A DNA stretch of 64,000 bases from Sanguinoderma infundibulare (Eukaryota; Basidiomycota; Agaricomycetes; Polyporales; Polyporaceae). Of this stretch, positions 46,956 through 58,396 are shown one piece after another; positions within the stretch are counted from its first letter, which is position 1; the number at the start of each line of letters is the position of its first letter. Location: positions 372,001 to 436,000 of the forward strand of contig JAVLRN010000005.1 in NCBI GenBank assembly GCA_032821775.1, given 5' to 3'. The notes beneath the pieces were generated by a model. The model was not told the origin of the DNA. It saw only the letters and a list, made by a program, of their open reading frames with translations, and ran no database searches. Made by a program: the position numbers and the translations under genes.

Positions 46956-47931
46956 ATGTTCTACGCCCCCGCCCAAGACGTCCAGCGCCCCACCCACCCG
47001 CGGTTGCACGTCCGCGATGCCCGCGACGCGCACATTGTCTTCGAAGCCGTCCGCCAAGGTCGGCTCAAGCCCGTCCTCAGGCGGCTGAACGAGCTCGAGA
47101 GATCGACCTACATCTCCTCCGGCTCCCTGTTCGTCTGGGAGGAGAGCGACGACGAGATGGGCCTCAAGCGGTGGACCGACGGCCGCGTCTGGAGTCAGTC
47201 CCGAATGCGCGAGGTTTGCCTCCGCTCCTGCACTCCATTCCTCCCAGTCCTGATTGACACTCGGTGCCCTCGTTAGCCATACCTGTTCTATGATGAAAAG
47301 CTTGGCGACGAGCCGCCGTCTGAACCTAAAACCAAGTAAGCACTCTCACAGTCCCACTAGCGTCCGTGCCTGCCTTCTCACTGTCCGCCTTGTTATTTTC
47401 AGATGCACGTACCGATTCGTCGAGGGCCCCTCGCGGACGTGGACGTCCTCGGCGCAGTCGCACTACGAGCGCAGCGACCACCACCCGACGGGGCTCGTCA
47501 AGCAGGCGTACTCGGCGTGGGTCCTCACCTCGATCAACGCGAAGCCGCGCAAGTGGCACCTGACCGCGTACTTCACGTACGCCGACCTGCCAAACATCCC
47601 CACCGTCGACAGGGACCCGCTCTTGAGCACCATCTCCGTGCCGTCCGGGGTGTACAAAAGCGGCAAGGCGCGTTCGAGAAACTCGGACGCGTCGACGCCT
47701 GCACTGCCCTCGCCGCCGTCCTCGCCTGGGCCGGCTGGGCCGTCGTCCCGGCCTTCGTCGCCCATCCAATCGTCGTCGCGGGGAAAGAAGGACGGGGTCG
47801 TGCTGCCGTCGCTGCAGTCCGCGATCGCCAACACGCCAATGGCCTTTTCGGGATCGCATCACCGGACGAATCCACGGATGGCGGAGGACCAGCGGATGAT
47901 CCAGATGCTGAACTCGCGGCCTATCCTATGA
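46956..47931 (+). CDS. Gti1/Pac2 (WOPR-domain) transcription regulator
   Basis: Exons 46956-47213, 47277-47335 and 47403-47931 join to 281 residues. WOPRa spans about residues 10-105 (RPTHPRLHVRDARDAHIVFE, FVWEESD, GLKRWTDGRVWSQSRM then PYLFYDEK) and WOPRb about 130-170 (GLVKQAYSAWVL, KWHLTAYFTYADLPNIPTV). The WOPR domain is a fungus-specific DNA-binding fold (White-opaque Wor1, Ryp1, Pac2, Gti1) that controls morphological switching, sexual development and virulence programmes in various fungi. The C-terminal 85 residues are Ser/Pro-rich and probably disordered. The spacer between the two WOPR halves is only about 25-30 residues. The intron after residue 86 sits inside WOPRa. A methionine further upstream is in another frame. 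Confidence 0.88.
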
Positions 47932-48412
47932 GGCCCGTTTCGCGGCTGGTATGCAGTATTGTCCGTTTTGTCAATCGCTGTCGCTCGCTACGGCCGCTAT
48001 CGATGTTTCGGTCTTAATCTCTCTTGACGTCTCCAGGGACGGGTGTGGTGAACATTAATATTGGCAATTCCGTCTGTGCGTCACTTCAGCGCTCCGGGCG
48101 TGCACCATCACTCACTTGCGTCTTGCGGGCATCAGTAGCGTAGTTTCGTATGGTGTGGGCGTGTAGCTATGCCACACTAAACCCTCGTTTTGCCTAAGCC
48201 GGCAAGCACGTGGCGCGCCCGCCGCGCCGTTCGCGGGCGCGTCGCCGGTTCCCGAATTCGCTCGCCACAACTCGGAACAGGGCCAGGCGGGCTCCGCAAA
48301 TGCTGCGCCACTAGCAGAATAAGGATACAGGTACACGTAAACGCATCACACAGCACGGCGAGGAAGAGACGGAGGAGAGAGCACGGGACGGCACCAGTGA
48401 TACACGACGCTA
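47932..48412. other. convergent intergenic region Gti1/CCDC12
   Basis: About 480 bp between two gene ends, expected to contain both 3' UTRs. No gene seen. Confidence 0.5.
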
Positions 48413-49112
48413 TCAGTCTTCCTCCTCGGACGAGTCGTCGTCCTGCCCGGCGCGTTCCTGCGCCTTCATTGCGCCCACGATGTCGTCCGACTCGCCCTTT
48501 TGCGCCGCCAGCCGTTGGCCTGTCCGAGCCACAATCATCACCACCATGTCAGCTTTGGGAACGACGCGCGGGAGGGACTCGGCGCAAAGAAGGCACACGC
48601 ACGGATGAGGGTGTGTATCGACTCCTGCGTCTTGCGCTCGAGCTTGGCCAGCTTCTTGTCCAGCTCCCGTTTCAGGTCCCAGTTCGGTCGTTTTGGCGCG
48701 ATGTTGAACAGATCCTGCGCGACGCCAGCCACAAGCGTGCTCGATGCCCGAATCCTGCACGGCGCATGGCTCAAAATGACACACGTACCAAGTCCTGCGC
48801 CCTCCTGTCCGCGTCCTCGGCGATGATCTTCTCCGCGAGGCCGTCGACGCGGTTCTCGACGGTGTCCTCCATCTCGACGTCCTCGTCGTCGTTTGTCCGT
48901 TTTTTCAGCGTCCGCGTCTCGGGGTCAAACGTGCGGTGTTTGATGACGGGTTCGTCGCCTTTGCTGAGCCCAGAGATAAGTTAGCTTTGAACACAGACGG
49001 TGTAAGTGCCCCCGGGGACGTACCCGGCTCCGTCTTCAGCTTCTCCCGCCCTGCGCTTGCGCAGCGCAAGCAAACGGGCCTTCCGCGCATCGGATGCGTC
49101 TGCGAGAGACAT
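48413..49112 (-). CDS. CCDC12: CCDC12/cwf18, spliceosome-associated protein
   Basis: Four exons (49112-49024, 48963-48789, 48714-48603, 48519-48413) join to 160 residues. The cwf18 family pattern is complete: an N-terminal ARKARLLALRKRRAG helix, KHRTFDPETRTLKK in the middle, then DLFNIAPKRPNWDLKREL with KKLAKLERKTQESIHTLIR and QRLAAQKG. Cwf18/CCDC12 is a small helical subunit of the activated (Bact) spliceosome, associated with Cdc5/Prp19-type complexes. The C-terminus is acidic (DDDSSEEED). It is divergent from GUF1 across 306 bp. Confidence 0.9.
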
Positions 49113-49418
49113 GGTCGAGGTCGTTGCGGGGATGGGGAGGTGGGTGTGAGCACCAAAGTGGCGTGTCTGGTGCTGTTGATGCTCTCGCGTCCAACGCGCT
49201 GCTGACTAAGCGGCGCGTACGCTCAGCGTTTGCCGTTTCGAGATTCACTGTCAGAGGACGTCGAACGCGTCCACCACCCACTGGCACCAGCTCGCACTCG
49301 GTTCTGCTGTCCTATAGTCCGCCTTTTTCGCTACGCTTGGCTCTGCTATCGCTTTGGTTTTAGCTCTCTCTCGTTCGTCGAGGAACTTTGTGGGTTTTCG
49401 TGAAGCTCTCGCCGACTC
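49113..49418. promoter_or_regulatory. shared divergent promoter region CCDC12/GUF1
   Basis: These 306 bp separate two start codons pointing away from each other. No TATA box is evident; both genes are housekeeping. Confidence 0.5.
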
Positions 49419-52400
49419 ATGCTGCAGGGTTGGCGGCAAGCCTGCTTGAAGGTATTCGACCGCCACCAGAAATACATCGCCCGACCATGCACAGTCCATT
49501 ACGCACGACGGTCCTTCGCCACCGCTGTCGTTTGTTATGCGGCACCCAAGGCTCCGGCTGCTAAGGCGGCCATCCAGATGGAGGACTTCCCTTGCGAGGT
49601 CATCAGGTGCGGGGGACGTAATCCTTTGAATGGAGGTGTGTTCATATGCGTTCTCCAGGAACTTTTCCATTATAGCGCACATTGGTGTGTTGCTCGTGTT
49701 TTGCTTGGAACTTCCGCGCCCTGAAAGATGATGGTGTTTCAAGACCACGGAAAGTCTACCCTGGCCGATCGGTACGTACTTGGACTGATGGAAGATGTCT
49801 TGAAGTGTTGACGAGGGATACCAGGCTACTAGAAGTACGGTTGTGTACCTCCCTGTGAATGTCACGAGATCTGACGTTGTCGTAGCTCACGGGCACGATA
49901 ACCAAGCAAGACAAGGGCCTGAACCAACAGGTCTTGGACAAGCTGAAGGTCGAGCGCGAACGTGGCATTACAGGTACGCTGGCGCATGTTATCGAAGACA
50001 AAAGCATCTCCCGACCACGAATTATGTTCCCAAGTCAAGGCGCAGACGGCAAGGTGAATTCCTCATATAGACTTCGCAATTAGGCAACTCACTGTCCTCC
50101 AGCATGTTCCATGAGAAGGAGGGCACAAGCTATCTCCTCAATCTGATCGACACGCCGGTTCGTACATACGCGACTCATGTGTGTTATCTACCTCACAATG
50201 ACAAAAATAGGGCCATGTCGACTTCTCGTGGGAGGTCGCCCGCTCTCTCGCTGCGTGTCAGGGCGCACTACTCCTCGTCGACGCGTCACAAGGCGTTCAA
50301 GCCCAGTCGATATCCGTCTTCCACGTTGCGCGCGAAAAGGGCTTGACTATCATACCCGTGCTGAACAAGGTGCTGCGCATGCTCTCTCACCTCCCGTCTT
50401 GCAAACTAAATGACTGTGAGTAGATCGATCTGCCCGCAGCCCAGCCGGAGATTGTAGCACTGCAAATGCAATCTACATTTGGGATCGATCCCTCCGACGT
50501 CATTCAAATATCCGCGAAGACCGGGAAGGGGGTCGAGAAGGTCCTCCAAGCTATAATCGAGCGGGTTCCGCCTCCCGTCGGCGACCCGTCGGTGCCTCTG
50601 AAGAGTTTCCTTTTCGACTCCTCGTGAGTACCCCCGGCGTCAACTCATGTTACGTCTTACTTCATGTCCTATGCTTGCAGGTATGATCGTTATCGAGGCG
50701 TCATTTCCTTACTGAGCATCCAGGGCGGCGTGCTTCGAAAGGGTGAGCGCACTTCCTTCGTCGTCTGGGAACTTCCGTTCACCTAATGTTCCGATCAGGG
50801 GACAAAATTGCCTCATGTCATACCCGGAAAAAGTACGAAGTGACGGAACTGGGCATCATGCACCCAGAGGAGGTGCCGACCGATTGCCTGCGGCCGGGGC
50901 AGGTCGGTTTCGTCGCGTGCAGTATGAAAGAGTCCGCGGAAGGTTAAGAATAACGTGACGTGTTTTTGTGCGATTTCTGACACACGTACCTCCATTAGCC
51001 CATATTGGCGATACCTTCCACCGCGTGGGCCAGCCAGTGGAGCCCATGCCCGGCTTCAAACCAGCTAAAGCAATGGTTAGGTTGTTTCCGCCCCCATCAT
51101 GTACGTAACGTACAGCGCCACGATGAGCTAACTCTGCTCCAAGGTTTACGCAGGCATTTACCCAGTCGAGAGCAGCGACTTCCTGAAGCTGGAAGAGTCC
51201 ATCAGGAGGGTGCGTTCGCGGACTTTCATCTCTCCCGTTCCGGTTGCGGCATTAAAGCCTGCCCAATCTCCGCTCTCAGCTCAGCCTCACGGACCGCAGC
51301 GTCGAAGTCACCCGCGAAACCTCGTCAGCGCTCGGGCAGGGCTGCCGCCTGGGCTTCCTCGGGACCCTACACATGGACGTCTTCCGCCAACGCCTCGAGG
51401 ACGAGTACGACGCGAACGTGATCATCACGGCACCGACCGTGCCCTACCAGGGTGCGTGTTCTTTCTTCTCTTCTCTGTCTCGCTCTCTCTCTCCCTCTTC
51501 GGTCCCCCCGCTGGGTTGGGGCATGGTTGTGCTGAACATGGCACGCACGGCGCCTTGATGTGCAGTCGTTCACAGGGACGGGAGAACGTCGCTCGTGAGC
51601 AATCCCACCGACTTCCCGGACCCCGTCGAGTTTGCGGGCGGCGGCCGCGCAAAGGCCGTGCTCGAACCGATCGTGAAGGCCTCGATCATCGTGCCAGAGA
51701 GTGAGTGCGTCCTGTCCTGTCCGTCCGCGCTCCATCCATACAACCTGCTCACCGCTTCTTCTTCCTCTCGGCTCATCTCGACGTCGACCCGCCTTCCGAC
51801 TGGTACTCGCGCCATTCGTTTACACCGCCAAACCGGCTGGCTGGGGGCGGCTTCTCTTCTCCTTCTCCTTCTCCGTCGACGTCAACGTCCACCCTTCACG
51901 CTTTCACGCGTGTGCGCGCGCGGGTTCGACACGTCGAGCAGAGTACTTCAGTGCGATGATGGACCTGTGCTACGAACACCGTGGGACGGACCTCGACTGG
52001 CAGCCGCTGGACGCGCCGGGCCAGGCGGCCGGCTCGGAGTCGGACGCAGGGGGCGGCGATTTGGCGGGCGCGGCGGACCGGGTGCTGATGCGTGCGACGC
52101 TGCCCCTGGCGGAGATTGTGACGGACTTCTTTGACAAGCTCAAGAGCCGGAGCTCGGGCTTTGCGAGCTTCGAGTGAGTTCGGCTTTTCTTTTTTTTTCC
52201 CTTCGTTTTGATCGATTCTCCGCTGTTTCGCGCTTCGTTACTGTATATTGTCTTTAACAAGTTGCCGCTCCCGGGCTGCGAGAGGAGGATGGGGTCGTGC
52301 TTGACTTGCTGACCTGTTGTTGGCCAGTTATGAGGATGCGGGATACGAGAAGAGCGATTTGCGCAAGGTGCGTCGGCTTTCCGTGGTCTGGTCTGGCCTG

Positions 52401-52916
52401 GTCGGAGCGGCGGCAGGCTTACTTGTTTTCCTATAGATGACCTTCTTGCTGAACCACAAGCCCGTCGACGCCCTCGCGTTGATCGTCCACGCAAAAGCCG
52501 TCGAAGAGACGGGCCGCTACTGGGTGGAGAAGCTGTGTACGTGTGCGTTTCTTCGTGGCACGGACATCTGAACCGACAGACACACTCTCTGTGTGCGCAG
52601 TCAAGATCATCCCCCGACAATTGTTCGAGGTTCCCATCCAGTCCGCCGTTGGGAACACGATCATCGCGCGGAGGACGCTCTCGGCGTTGCGTGCGGACGT
52701 CACCGCGGGTCTTTACGGCGGTGAGAAACTTTTTTGCGAAGCCCGGTGGGAGAGACGTCTGCGCTCGTGCTCACTCTCGATGTGTCTTGCGTAGGGCACT
52801 ACGAGCGGAAGCTGAAGCACCTCCAGAACCAAAAGGAGTCGAAGCGGAAGATGAAGCGGGTCGGACGGATCGACCTCCCCCAGGAAGCGTTCTTTGACCT
52901 CCTCAGCTCGAAATGA
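49419..52916 (+). CDS. GUF1: GUF1, mitochondrial LepA/EF4-type translation GTPase
   Basis: Twenty exons join in phase to 680 residues: 49419-49606, 49659-49684, 49744-49771, 49825-49834, 49886-49973, 50035-50053, 50103-50157, 50211-50369, 50424-50623, 50681-50742, 50799-50942, 50999-51075, 51144-51209, 51280-51451, 51566-51700, 51942-52173, 52328-52367, 52437-52536, 52601-52720, 52795-52916. GTPase motifs: AHIDHGKST (69-77), RERGIT (108-113), DTPGH (136-140), NKID (190-193), SAKTG. LepA-specific parts are [19 protein letters not shown] and the C-terminal domain [20 protein letters not shown] to [19 protein letters not shown]. LepA/GUF1 aids mitochondrial protein synthesis under stress. Residues 1-60 are basic with few acidic residues, fitting a mitochondrial presequence. 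A Gly/Ala/Asp-rich insert follows [10 protein letters not shown]. Exons 2-6 are tiny (10-88 nt), so open-frame scans miss the GTPase motifs. Confidence 0.93.
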
Positions 52917-54392
52917 CCGACGCCGTCGCGCACGCGTGGCCTACACGCGCAAGCGGCCACGTCGACCTCGGGCTTCCTGGCGGACGTATTGCGAGCATGG
53001 TTTCTCCCCGCGTTCTCTCCGTTGGTCCGTTTGAGTGCAGTCGCCCCCCTCGTGTCATAATAGTGGTCGTAATGCGATCTATTAGTTCTCGGGTGCCATG
53101 GGCGCGAGAAGCCCGTTGGTATTGGTCCACCACTGCTCGCGCGGGCCCTCCGGAATTCCGCGATTGAGTATTGTATCTTGACGATCGTCACATCGGGGGT
53201 TCTCACGACGCAGGCTAGGTGGCATTTCGTCGTGTTCCCAAGAATAGGCACACAGAAATAGCGGCCGCGGTGCGGACTTCTTTTATCTGTATGGTTTTGG
53301 CCTCTGTAGCTGACTGAAGTAGGCAGCCCAAGTTCGAATTTGAAAGCTGAAGGAGCTGAAGGACTGATCTCATTGGCGCGCTTTATCGTTTTCCTGGGCA
53401 TACTGAACGCATCGCGGCTGCCACAAGCCCCTGTTATCCAGAGAGAGGGTGGTGATGAACAGTCGAACTTTGATGCCAATATTTAGACTCAAACGATCGG
53501 TGGCTTCGCATTTTCTGTCTGTATGCGGTGCCGTGTACACCGTTTGACACATGAAACATCTCCAGTGGTCGAAAAATTGTGAGTGTTAGCTAACAAGCTC
53601 GCACCGGTGTGCACCTGTGCGGACGACGACGACGCCATGAAGGCAGACCTTGCTGGTTCGCTGCAGCGTTCAGTATCCATCAAGGCATTCATGAGTCTTA
53701 CATATGATATAATGATGAAACTTGATGTTGTGGGAGTTCCAGGGCAGTGTGGGTGGGATGCTGTAAAGTACATATGTTCTGACGTACGGCTGTGACGCTG
53801 CGCGCTGTCAATGATGTGGTTCGGGATCGGCGATCAGCACCTAGTAGTGAGTTCGGAACAGCTTCCCACCGAAGCTGAACACTTCTGGGGGACGCTCCGA
53901 GCGCAGTAGCGCGAATTGTGTGGGGGGGGGGGCGATGGACGTGGGTCAGAACGGGCGAAAATTGCTCGTCTGTCCGGCCTCGTGACTGCGTGGTTGTCTT
54001 GGAGAGACGGAGGGTGTGATGCTGGAAGGGAGAGGGATTTCCGGGGGGAATTCTCTCGGCAAATCGCTTATCGCGACGCGGGGCCTTTCAAAAAAGCACA
54101 ATTGCCTTGCGTGGGCTTGCGGCATGTCGTCAACTACGTACCGTTAACGCGGCGCTCAGCGGGCTCATGTACTCGACGAACGGCGGTGGTTGAGAAGAGG
54201 AAGAAAATGGCGGTATGATGGATCAGAGACGGGTGATGTACGCACAGCGTGTGCTTGATGAGGATAGAGGCGTCGGAGAAGGACGAAGAGGGTGCAAGGT
54301 TTTGAATTGTGATTGGCCGGCTGTCTCGGTGCCTGGGCGGACCGGAGAATGCAGAAAACGTGTTTCCACGGCGACCCAGCTCCATCGGCCCT
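52917..54392. other. intergenic region, no gene seen
   Basis: About 1.5 kb. A run of 12 G lies near 53921-53932. Open frames are short or antisense to each other. The right end is the promoter of the blue-copper gene. Confidence 0.5.
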
Positions 54393-54397
54393 TATAA
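54393..54397 (+). promoter_or_regulatory. TATA box of the blue-copper protein gene
   Basis: TATAA within CTTATAAGCC, 230 bp upstream of the ATG at 54627. A plausible 5' UTR intron (54483-54543, gtacgt...ctacag) would shorten the mature leader to a normal length. Confidence 0.5.
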
Positions 54398-54626
54398 GCC
54401 CGCACCCATCCCATCTGCTCCATCTTCGTTCCCCCCTTGTTGTCGAGCCAGTCCTCTTTGCTGCCAGCGGTCCACGAGCAGGGTACGTTGCGCCCTCCCC
54501 GTTCATCCATCCCTGCAGATACTGACAGTGTTCAAATCTACAGTCTCGAGTCGGTTACTTCGTCTTCGCTAACTTCATCTGAACGTTGTCCGCTCTTTAC
54601 GTCGTTTATTCCCACTCAACTTCAAG

Positions 54627-55420
54627 ATGCGTTTCTCCGCTATCGTTGCCGCTCTCCTGCCCGTTGGTGCCGCCTTCGCCCAGACTACTCACACCGTCAT
54701 GGTCGGCGGGAACGGTTCCCTCACCTACACCCCCAGCTCGTACGTCTTTGTCCTCGCTATCTACCCCTCGTCGCTTATCATTGTCTCACATCTTGTCTAC
54801 AGTCTCACCGGTGTCGCCAACGGTGATGTGGTTCAGTTCCAGTTCCTGGACAAGAACCACACCGTCACCCAGTCCACCTTCGCCTCGCCCTGCTCCAACG
54901 TCACCAGCACGACCGGCTCGGTCACTGGTGTCGACTCCGGGTTCCAGGCCGTCGCTGCCAACGCGACCGAGTTCCCCGTGTGGCAGATCACGATCAACAA
55001 CGCCTCTGCACCCCTCTGGTTCTACTGCCGTCAAGCAAAGTGCGTTATAACCCCATACTCGCAGCACGCCGATCCTTTTGCTGACCGCAGCCGCTTACGT
55101 CCCGCAGGCACTGCCAGTCGGGTATGGTCTTCGCCGTCAACCCCACGGCCGCCAAGTCCTTCACCGCGTTCGCGTCCGCCGCAGCGCTGTCGGACGCCGT
55201 GAACGGCTCTCCCCAGACTAGCACCGGCACTGCTGGCACTTCTGGCTCCGCGGCCGCTGGCGTGTCAAGCACCGTCGGTGCCGCTGCTGGTTCTACCGGT
55301 GTCTCGACGACCCCGTCGGCCTCGGCGACGGGCGCCTCGGCCAACGGCGCTGCCCCCATCGCCTTCTCAGGCGCGACGCTCATGTCGCTTGCCGGCCTCT
55401 CGCTCGGTCTTCTTCTCTAA
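54627..55420 (+). CDS. secreted blue-copper (plastocyanin-like) GPI-anchored protein
   Basis: Exons 54627-54739, 54803-55039 and 55108-55420 join to 220 residues. A signal peptide (MRFSAIVAALLPVGAAFA) is cleaved before QTTHTV. The cupredoxin domain covers residues 20-130. The type-1 copper ligands appear intact: His57 in KNHTVTQ, and Cys113, His118 and Met123 in the order C-x4-H-x4-M. Cys68 and Cys119 could form a disulfide. Residues 140-195 are Ser/Thr/Gly/Ala-rich, and the chain ends in a hydrophobic tail (LMSLAGLSLGLLL) preceded by small residues, as in a GPI signal. The family (extracellular serine-rich or phytocyanin-like proteins) is common in fungi; the partner and reaction are unknown. 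Codon use is strongly biased to C-ending codons, hinting at high expression. Confidence 0.88.
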
Positions 55421-56937
55421 GCTACTCCGCTTGGCTGGCGTACCCGCGTCAGGCGGGGCGCCGCACGCTTAGGGCTGGCCGAGATCTGCGGCGGAGGTTT
55501 TTTATGGGGTTGCTGGCGGACACTTGCGTTATCTTATTGGGTTCGGGTTCAGGACACGGACAGTTCACGACTTCGCACGAGCCGGCAACGCAACGCGTTG
55601 TTTTACATACTCTAGTTAGCTGCGAGCCCTTGCGCGACGCGCGGGCCAGGGACGTTTTTCAGTACTGGTAACCTACTGTCCAATGTGCCGCTGGTTACAA
55701 AAGGCAATGCAAGGGAATGGGTTTGAAACCACATACATTCGTGTGCGTTGCGTGTTCCGCCATGTCGAGTCCTGCTAGGAGGATTGTGATAGATGAGGTT
55801 ACTTAGGTGAGTGGCAACGCCGTAGCGCATTTGAGCCACTGCTAAATGTCAGCGATCAGGACGTAGTACCGTACCATCGCCTCTTTCTTCCCATCATCAT
55901 TACCCAGATGAAAAGATAGGATCTTGCGGTAAGTATCTCGGGCCTCTGGACAAGACGATTCGCCCATGGGTCCCGGGGTGATTGTGATTGATCTGCGGAC
56001 GCTGGGCTGCACGGCGACCGTCAGCGGCCTTGGAGAGGTCGACTCCCACTAGCATCCTGCACCGTGCGTGTGTCGCCGCAACGTGTAGACACGAGCACGG
56101 AGTCCTTTGATGAGCCCCATCACGAATCACGAAGCCGGTACTCCCGGCTGCTCCGCTCGGGTTCTTCGGGGACGCGCTTGCCAACGGTTCAACACATCAT
56201 CGAACAGGCTCAAAAAATCTTGGACGAACTCCAGGCGTGCGTTCGATATTCCAAGACGGGGTCACTGGCAATCGGTAACAACGTTGGGGGACCGTATTCA
56301 GCTTCAGTTCGCGGTGTCGACCGGCTTCGGGCTAATTACGCATGCATGCATTGCAGACATATTAGGATGTACAAGATACACTTGTAAGCGGTGAACCAGC
56401 GTAAGCACAGCACGTGTCTAACGATCATCGCATCGACGACGCTCCCCCGTATCCCAAATGCGCAAGCCGACGGCCTCAGGTACCGGTCGTCAGTCTCGAC
56501 CTCCACCTTAATCGAGCACCACCGCATGACCGCGGACATCAGTCGCTCAGGTGTTCCACACGTGCATCGGGATGCGAAACGACCATCTTGCGCAAGTGTC
56601 CGATGACACATAAGCATACGATCTCAGTTGGAATCGACAAGACTTTTAGGCGCTGAGCCGCCGGCGAGGAGCTGTGAAAAGCGCAAAGGAGTGTATTGCT
56701 CAGCGTTCGGGAAAAGAACGATTCGTGTAAGGTATGCATCTAACCTGCGGAAAGACAAAGGAGCGTATTGTGAGACGAGAAAGGGAACGAGCGGGAGAGC
56801 GCAGACAGGGTCTGAGATAAGAAAGGAAACACAAGAGGCAACATACGAATTCCAACGACGACAACGCTCTCCACATCCGAGTCCTGAACGGGCCACGACA
56901 CCTGCGGCATGATAGATGACCGTATCCCGACCAAGGA
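55421..56937. other. intergenic region, no convincing gene
   Basis: About 1.5 kb. The first 200 bp fit a 3' UTR. At 56230-56390 a plus-strand frame reads like protein (LQFAVSTGFGLITHACIADI) but is only about 50 codons long and isolated; it may be a decayed fragment of something I cannot name. Confidence 0.45.
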
Positions 56938-58227
56938 CTAGCGGGACCTGTGGGCTTGCTTCGGCACGGGTTCGGTCTTGAAACCCTCGCCTGTGGTGTC
57001 GCTTATCCAACGTCGCATGGGTTCATAGAAGCACAATATCCGATTGGTGTCGGCGTATACCGTTACTGAACGCAGCATCATGCCCGCTCTCGCGCGAGCC
57101 TCCATCATCGGCGTCGCTTCCCGGTTCAGATCGACATGTGTCCAGCCCTCGACATGAAACGACACGTGAATCAGCCGTGGAGCGACCCGCTGCGGCCAAT
57201 GAGCGGGGTTGAGCGCCGCGAGTACGTTCTGCGCCGTCACATGGGTGGTCGCCAAGTCCTTGATCTCCAGCGACCCAAGGTAGGGGAATTTGCGGAACGC
57301 CACGAACCAGGTGCTCTGCTGGACGTCGCCGAGATCCTTCCCGACGCGGCTGAGGCACTGCAAGGTCTGGACGCCGTGCGAGGTGAGCTTGCGGCTGATG
57401 GCCTCCGCGCCCTGAGCGAGGTGGTCGAGGCGGGGCAGGCCGTCGGGGCCGGCGAACGTCTTGTCGAGCTGAACTTCGATCCAAAGCTTCTCGCGCGTCC
57501 CCTTCGCGGCGAGGGCGACACAAAGAGTGTCGTAGGTGATCCTAGCGCAGGCGGTGTCGAGGCGGCGGCGGCAAGCGTGGGGAGGGATATCGAAGGGGTT
57601 GAGGGTGCTGAGGATGGAGTCTTTGCAGATGTTCACAATGCGCGTATCCTCTGGCAGACGCAGTAGGTGGGCAACGAACCCGGAGGCATGCTCGTGCCTG
57701 TCCCGCAAGCGTAGGACTCGGAGGCGGGGTAGATCGATCATCCGAGGCGCCGCCTCCTGGCTAACGGGCGTGTGGCTAACGGGCGTGTGGCTAACGAGCA
57801 TGTGGAGGTAGTTGTCAAGATCAAGAGACTCCAAGGAGGGCGTCGCGTTCAAGAAACGAACGAACTGATCGAAGCTGATGAGGTGGGCACCTTGGTAAGT
57901 CTTCAGTACCAAGTGGCGGAGCTTTTTGAAGGGCGTTGAGAACGGAAGGGTTTTCAGGCCGACTCCCCTGAGGGTTAGGTTTTCGAGCGAAGGGTAGCGA
58001 TTTCCGTCCAATTCGAATGACTGACGGGCCGTTCCACCGTTGACGCTGAGCTCCAACCGCGTGAGCATGGACCACCCGACGTTGTGGTGGGGATCCTGCG
58101 GGTAGAAGTCAAATTGTCCTGGACGCATCTCCCATGAGAGCTTCTGGATCGTGGTGATGAGAGGGAGTATCTCATGCCAGGCCGGGGAAAAATCCTGGTT
58201 GTTCCAAGTAATAACTGGGTTGGCCAT
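56938..58227 (-). CDS. hypothetical leucine-rich protein, F-box/LRR-like without F-box
   Basis: A single intronless frame of 429 residues starts at 58227. It has leucine-rich segments typical of Agaricomycete F-box/LRR proteins (LTRLELSVNGG, SLENLTLRGVGLKTLPF, KLRHLVLKTYQGAHL, SLESLDLDNYLHML, LPRLRVLRLRDRHEH), spaced 20-30 residues, then a mixed alpha/beta C-terminal half with many Trp and aromatic residues. The F-box expected near the N-terminus of such proteins is missing, and no upstream exon with one is visible, so this is either a truncated copy or a derived family member. A perfect 15-bp repeat gives SHTPV units at 57758-57802. The lack of introns contrasts with all other sound genes in the window. 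Function unknown. Confidence 0.65.
   Translation of the reverse strand: MANPVITWNNQDFSPAWHEILPLITTIQKLSWEMRPGQFDFYPQDPHHNVGWSMLTRLELSVNGGTARQSFELDGNRYPSLENLTLRGVGLKTLPFSTPFKKLRHLVLKTYQGAHLISFDQFVRFLNATPSLESLDLDNYLHMLVSHTPVSHTPVSQEAAPRMIDLPRLRVLRLRDRHEHASGFVAHLLRLPEDTRIVNICKDSILSTLNPFDIPPHACRRRLDTACARITYDTLCVALAAKGTREKLWIEVQLDKTFAGPDGLPRLDHLAQGAEAISRKLTSHGVQTLQCLSRVGKDLGDVQQSTWFVAFRKFPYLGSLEIKDLATTHVTAQNVLAALNPAHWPQRVAPRLIHVSFHVEGWTHVDLNREATPMMEARARAGMMLRSVTVYADTNRILCFYEPMRRWISDTTGEGFKTEPVPKQAHRSR
57758..57802 (-). repeat. three tandem 15-bp units inside the leucine-rich gene
   Basis: The unit tggctaacgggcgtg occurs twice perfectly and a third time with two changes. It keeps the frame and codes repeated VSHTP on the minus strand. 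Confidence 0.85.
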
Positions 58228-58388
58228 GGGAGAGGTATGAGAGTCTGCGACAGGGATTTCACAGTCAGATATCGTCGGATGGGGTCAGCGAGGTATCGGA
58301 CGCACCGTCGGCTCAAGAGAAATAAGCGGATGCTGGGTGGTCGATGGGGAAGGCAGTAGTGTTGACATTGGCCATCCTGCGCAGGGGG

Positions 58389-58396
58389 TTTAAATA
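58389..58396 (-). promoter_or_regulatory. possible TATA-like box of the leucine-rich gene
   Basis: On the minus strand TATTTAAA lies 162 bp upstream of the ATG at 58227. If used, transcription would begin close enough to make that ATG the first one, arguing against a missing upstream F-box exon. Confidence 0.35.

Noticed and set aside
22600..48065. Shared 12-mer ATTAATATTGGC near 22610 and 48053
   Set aside because: Too short and without further similarity around either site; taken as chance.
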